DNA of 64,000 nt from Streptomyces aureoverticillatus. GTDB lineage: Bacteria > Actinomycetota > Actinomycetes > Streptomycetales > Streptomycetaceae. Where the stretch lies: the NCBI RefSeq assembly GCF_014649395.1, contig NZ_BMSY01000008.1, positions 248,001-312,000 on the forward strand, given 5' to 3'. The notes below the pieces were generated by a model. It was not told the DNA's origin and ran no database searches. It was given only the letters and a program-made list of their open reading frames with translations. The translations under genes and the position numbers were made by a program. Positions 61,077 through 64,000 of the stretch are shown here, one piece after another (position 1 is the first letter of the stretch; the number at the start of each line of letters is the position of its first letter).

Positions 61077-63658
61077 CCGTGCTCAAGACCTCGATGCGCA
61101 ACTTCCTCGCGCACAAGGGACGCATGGCGCTCTCCGCGGTCGCCGTGGTCCTCTCGGTGGCCTTCGTGTGCGGCACGCTCGTCTTCTCGGACACGATGTC
61201 CACCACGTTCGACAAGCTCTTCGCGGCCACGGCCTCCGACGTCACGGTCAAGCCGAAGAACGCCACCGACGCCGGTGACGAGGGGCCGAGCACCGGCAAG
61301 CCCGAGTCGCTGCCCGCCTCCGCGGTCGCCCAGGTGAAGAAGGCCGACGGCGTGAAGTCCGTCGAGGGCGGCGTCACCAGCGACAGCGTCACCGTCGCCG
61401 ACTCGAAGAACAAGAACATGGGCCCGTCCAGCGGCGCCCCCACCCTCGCGGGCAACTGGACGAAGAACGACCTGCGTTCCATGGAGATCACCTCCGGGCA
61501 CGCCCCGCGCGGCCCCACCGAGGTGATGGTCGACGCCGACACCGCCGACAAGCACGACCTCAAGCTCGGCGAGGAGCTGCGCACCATCACGGCCGCCGGC
61601 GACTTCAAGGCGAAGATCTCCGGCATCGCCACCTTCAAGGTGACCAACCCCGGCGCGGCCGTCTTCTACTTCGACACCCCGACCGCCCAGCGCGAACTCC
61701 TCGGCACCACCGGCCGGTTCACCCACCTCAGCGTCACCGCCGCGAGCGGCGTGAGCGACGCCCAGCTCAAGAAGAACGTCACCGAGACGCTGGCCGCCGA
61801 CGCCTCCGCGTACCAGGTGAAGACGCAGAAGGAGACCGCGGACGACGACCGCAAGTCCGTCAGCGGCTTCCTGGACGTGATGAAGTACGCGATGCTCGGC
61901 TTCGCCGGAATCGCCTTCCTCGTCGGCATCTTCCTGATCATCAACACCTTCTCGATGCTGGTCGCCCAGCGCACCCGCGAGATCGGCCTGATGCGGGCCA
62001 TCGGCTCCAGCCGCAAGCAGGTCAACCGCTCGGTCCTGGCCGAGGCGCTGCTCCTGGGCGTCGTCGGCTCGGTCCTCGGCGTCGGCGCGGGCATCGGCCT
62101 CGCCGTCGGCCTGATGAAGCTGATGTCCGGCATGGGCATGGAGCTGTCCACAAAGGACCTCACCATCGCCTGGACGACCCCGGCGGTGGGCCTGGCCCTC
62201 GGCATCATCGTCACCGTCCTCGCGGCGTATCTCCCGGCACGCCGGGCGGGCAAGGTCTCCCCGATGGCGGCCCTGCGCGACGCCGGTACGCCGGCGGACG
62301 GCAAGGCGGGCGCGCTGCGCGCCGTCATCGGCCTGGCCCTCACCGGCGCCGGAGTCTTCGCGCTCTACACCGCCGGGCAGGCGGACAAGGCGAAGGACGG
62401 CTCCCTCTTCCTCGGCCTCGGCGTCGTCGCGACCCTCATCGGCTTCGTGGTCATCGGCCCGGTCCTGGCGTCCTTCGTGGTCCGCGTCATCAGCGCGGTG
62501 CTGCTCCGGTGGTTCGGCCCCGTCGGCCGCATGGCCGAGCGCAACGCGCTGCGCAACCCGCGCCGCACCGGTGCCACGGGCGCGGCCCTGATGATCGGCC
62601 TCGCGCTGGTGGCCTGCCTCTCCGTGGTCGGCTCCTCGATGGTGGCCTCGGCGACGGACGAGCTCGACAAGTCGGTGGGCGCGGACTTCATCATCCAGGG
62701 AGAACAGCAGAGCATCACGGCCAAGGCCGAGAAGAAGCTGGAGAAGACGCCGTACATCTCGCACTTCACCCGCAACAAGGAGCTCGACGCCGACATCACC
62801 CTGCCCGACGGCAGGACCAGCAAGGACACGAGCCTCAGCGCCGCCGACCCCTCGTATGCCAAGGATCTGCGTCGCGAGACCGTCGCCGGTGAACTGTCCG
62901 CCGCCTACGGCAAGAACGCGATGTCGGTGGGCGAGGAGTTCGCGAAGAAGCACCACCTGAAAGTCGGCGACAAGCTGAAGGTCGACTTCGACAAGGGCCG
63001 CACCGCCGAGCTGAAGCTCGCCGCGATCACCTCGGACGACGGGTCGTTCGACAAGGGCGCGATGTACGTGAACATCACCACGGTCGAGCGCTATGTGCCC
63101 GCGCACCGCATGCCGCAGACCGGGATCGCCTTCGCCCAGGCGGTAGACGGCAAGCAGGACGAGGCGTACAAGGCGCTCAAGGACGCCCTGAAGGCCTACC
63201 CGCAGTACAAGGTGCAGGACCAGACCGACTTCAAGCAGGACCTGAAGGACCAGGTCGGCCAGATGCTCAACATGGTCTACGGCCTGCTGGGTCTCGCGAT
63301 CATCGTCGCCATCCTGGGCGTCGTGAACACCCTGGCCCTCTCGGTGGTCGAGCGCACCCGCGAGATCGGCCTGATGCGGGCCATCGGCCTCTCCCGCCGC
63401 CAGCTGCGCCGCATGATCCGCATGGAGTCGGTCGTCATCGCCCTCTTCGGCGCACTGCTCGGCCTGGGCCTCGGCATGGGCTGGGGCGCCACCGCCCAGA
63501 AGCTCCTCGCCCTGGAGGGCCTCAAGGTCCTGGAGATCCCCTGGCCGACGATCATCACGGTCTTCATCGGCTCGGCGTTCGTGGGCCTGTTCGCGGCGCT
63601 GGTGCCCGCGTTCCGGGCGGGGCGGATGAACGTGCTGAACGCGATCGCGACCGAATAG
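61073..63658 (+). CDS. ABC transporter permease, FtsX/MacB type, duplicated
   Basis: An 861-residue permease with two FtsX-type units. Each has an N-terminal helix, an extracytoplasmic domain and a 3-4 helix FtsX block (residues ~265-400 and ~725-861). The hallmark T-R-E-I-G-L-M-R-A-I-G occurs in both FtsX blocks. Such exporters drive mechanotransmission or export of peptides, lipids or antibiotics. Coupled to the ATPase gene. Substrate unknown. Confidence 0.9.
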   Translation: MTVLKTSMRNFLAHKGRMALSAVAVVLSVAFVCGTLVFSDTMSTTFDKLFAATASDVTVKPKNATDAGDEGPSTGKPESLPASAVAQVKKADGVKSVEGGVTSDSVTVADSKNKNMGPSSGAPTLAGNWTKNDLRSMEITSGHAPRGPTEVMVDADTADKHDLKLGEELRTITAAGDFKAKISGIATFKVTNPGAAVFYFDTPTAQRELLGTTGRFTHLSVTAASGVSDAQLKKNVTETLAADASAYQVKTQKETADDDRKSVSGFLDVMKYAMLGFAGIAFLVGIFLIINTFSMLVAQRTREIGLMRAIGSSRKQVNRSVLAEALLLGVVGSVLGVGAGIGLAVGLMKLMSGMGMELSTKDLTIAWTTPAVGLALGIIVTVLAAYLPARRAGKVSPMAALRDAGTPADGKAGALRAVIGLALTGAGVFALYTAGQADKAKDGSLFLGLGVVATLIGFVVIGPVLASFVVRVISAVLLRWFGPVGRMAERNALRNPRRTGATGAALMIGLALVACLSVVGSSMVASATDELDKSVGADFIIQGEQQSITAKAEKKLEKTPYISHFTRNKELDADITLPDGRTSKDTSLSAADPSYAKDLRRETVAGELSAAYGKNAMSVGEEFAKKHHLKVGDKLKVDFDKGRTAELKLAAITSDDGSFDKGAMYVNITTVERYVPAHRMPQTGIAFAQAVDGKQDEAYKALKDALKAYPQYKVQDQTDFKQDLKDQVGQMLNMVYGLLGLAIIVAILGVVNTLALSVVERTREIGLMRAIGLSRRQLRRMIRMESVVIALFGALLGLGLGMGWGATAQKLLALEGLKVLEIPWPTIITVFIGSAFVGLFAALVPAFRAGRMNVLNAIATE

Positions 63659-63684
63659 TCCTCACCGGACGGGGGAACGGGGGA

Positions 63685-63720
63685 GGGCCGGGCCCGGTGG
63701 AATTCCACCGGGCCCGGCCC
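63685..63720. terminator. Strong bidirectional hairpin terminator
   Basis: A perfect 36-nt dyad of 18-bp half-sites, starting GGGCCGGGCCCGGTGGAA, centred at 63702/63703 between the convergent permease and RelE-type genes, 26 bp after the permease stop. Confidence 0.85.
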
Positions 63721-63743
63721 TTGAGGCGTGGGCACACCGCGGA

Positions 63744-63995
63744 TCAGGCGAGACGACCGATGTGCACGACGACGATGGTGATGGTGCCCTCGTCGATCTC
63801 GTACATCAGGCGGTATAAGCCGACGTGAAGGCGGCGGACTTCAGGCGAGCCGTAGGCGACGGTCCCTGAAGGGCGAGGGTTGTCTGCCAGCAGGTCGACT
63901 GCGGCATAGACCTGCCGCAGTCCGTCCGGGTCGTCCTTGAGGAAACGGACGGCGGCGTTGGTCGCCTGCTCGCGCCAGAAGATCTGAAAGCTCAC
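63744..63995 (-). CDS. RelE/ParE-family toxin
   Basis: An 83-residue protein of the RelE/ParE type II toxin superfamily. Features: L-Y-A/V-Y-A-A-V-D-L-L-A-D-N-P-R-P-S-G, the G-S-P-E-V-R-R-L-H-V-G-L-Y-R-L-M-Y-E-I strands and V-V-V-H-I-G at the C-terminus. RelE members cleave mRNA at the ribosome; ParE members target gyrase. GTG at 63995. Directly upstream on the minus strand TGA is followed immediately by GTG, consistent with a preceding antitoxin gene that lies outside the window. Specific target unclear. Confidence 0.8.
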   Translation of the reverse strand: MSFQIFWREQATNAAVRFLKDDPDGLRQVYAAVDLLADNPRPSGTVAYGSPEVRRLHVGLYRLMYEIDEGTITIVVVHIGRLA

Positions 63996-64000
63996 TCACG

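Overview
The window is chromosomal DNA of a high-GC actinomycete, almost certainly a Streptomyces. The codon third positions are nearly all G or C, GTG starts are frequent, and GTGA/ATGA start-stop overlaps are common. It carries Streptomyces hallmarks: an SsgA-like sporulation protein, an Rpf muralytic enzyme with DUF348-G5 domains, a Pmt mannosyltransferase, and a galT-galE-galK operon. The gene order (ssgE, two penicillin-binding proteins, pmt, rsmI, tatD, rpf, ksgA, ispE, galTEK, desaturase, ppc, pth, rplY, prs, tRNA-Gln, glmU) matches, as far as I remember it, the core arm around SCO3110-SCO3162 of S. coelicolor. This is therefore mostly conserved core chromosome, with a few accessory patches.

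Layout. 0-3 kb: the end of a TetR gene, an MMPL exporter and ssgE. 3.3-6.3 kb: a CbiM(N)-CbiQ-CbiO metal importer preceded by a site matching the Nur (nickel) box. 6.3-9.1 kb: a serine hydrolase, a DMT transporter and a YbaK deacylase. 9.2-12.7 kb: two paralogous class B-type penicillin-binding proteins. 12.8-23.4 kb: pmt, rsmI, a zinc-ribbon protein, tatD, rpf, ksgA, ispE and an ABC-F ATPase. 23.5-27.3 kb: two tandem membrane-anchored beta-propeller paralogues. 27.6-36.1 kb: two LuxR-type orphan response regulators, the galactose operon with a divergent sodium/solute symporter, a GNAT and a MarR. 36.2-46.9 kb: tam, a TetR/desaturase operon, ppc, pth, rplY, prs, glmU and tRNA-Gln. 47.1-48.5 kb: an orphan DesK-type histidine kinase.

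The most unusual stretch is 48.5-54.4 kb. A minus-strand pair (YwqJ-like deaminase, then SUKH-3) faces a plus-strand pair of fusion proteins: a WHH-motif HNH/Endo VII nuclease domain fused to a SMI1/KNR4 (SUKH) domain, and an Imm35/YrhB-like domain joined through about 650 residues of Pro/Gly/Ala repeat to an XOO_2897-like deaminase domain and a SUKH-4-like domain. These are polymorphic-toxin effector and immunity domains, but effector and immunity sit in one chain or one operon, and no export signal is visible. A DivIVA/FilP-like coiled-coil protein follows.

54.6-64 kb: an ActP-like symporter with its DUF485 partner, a 14-TM MFS exporter, a MacB-like ABC exporter with an FtsX-type permease, and a RelE/ParE toxin cut from its antitoxin by the window edge.

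A dispersed repeat of about 110 bp, carrying a strong GC hairpin, recurs downstream of many genes and looks like a spreading terminator or 3'-UTR cassette. A second short repeat family has entered the cbiM reading frame. No CRISPR array, prophage, insertion sequence or biosynthetic gene cluster was seen.
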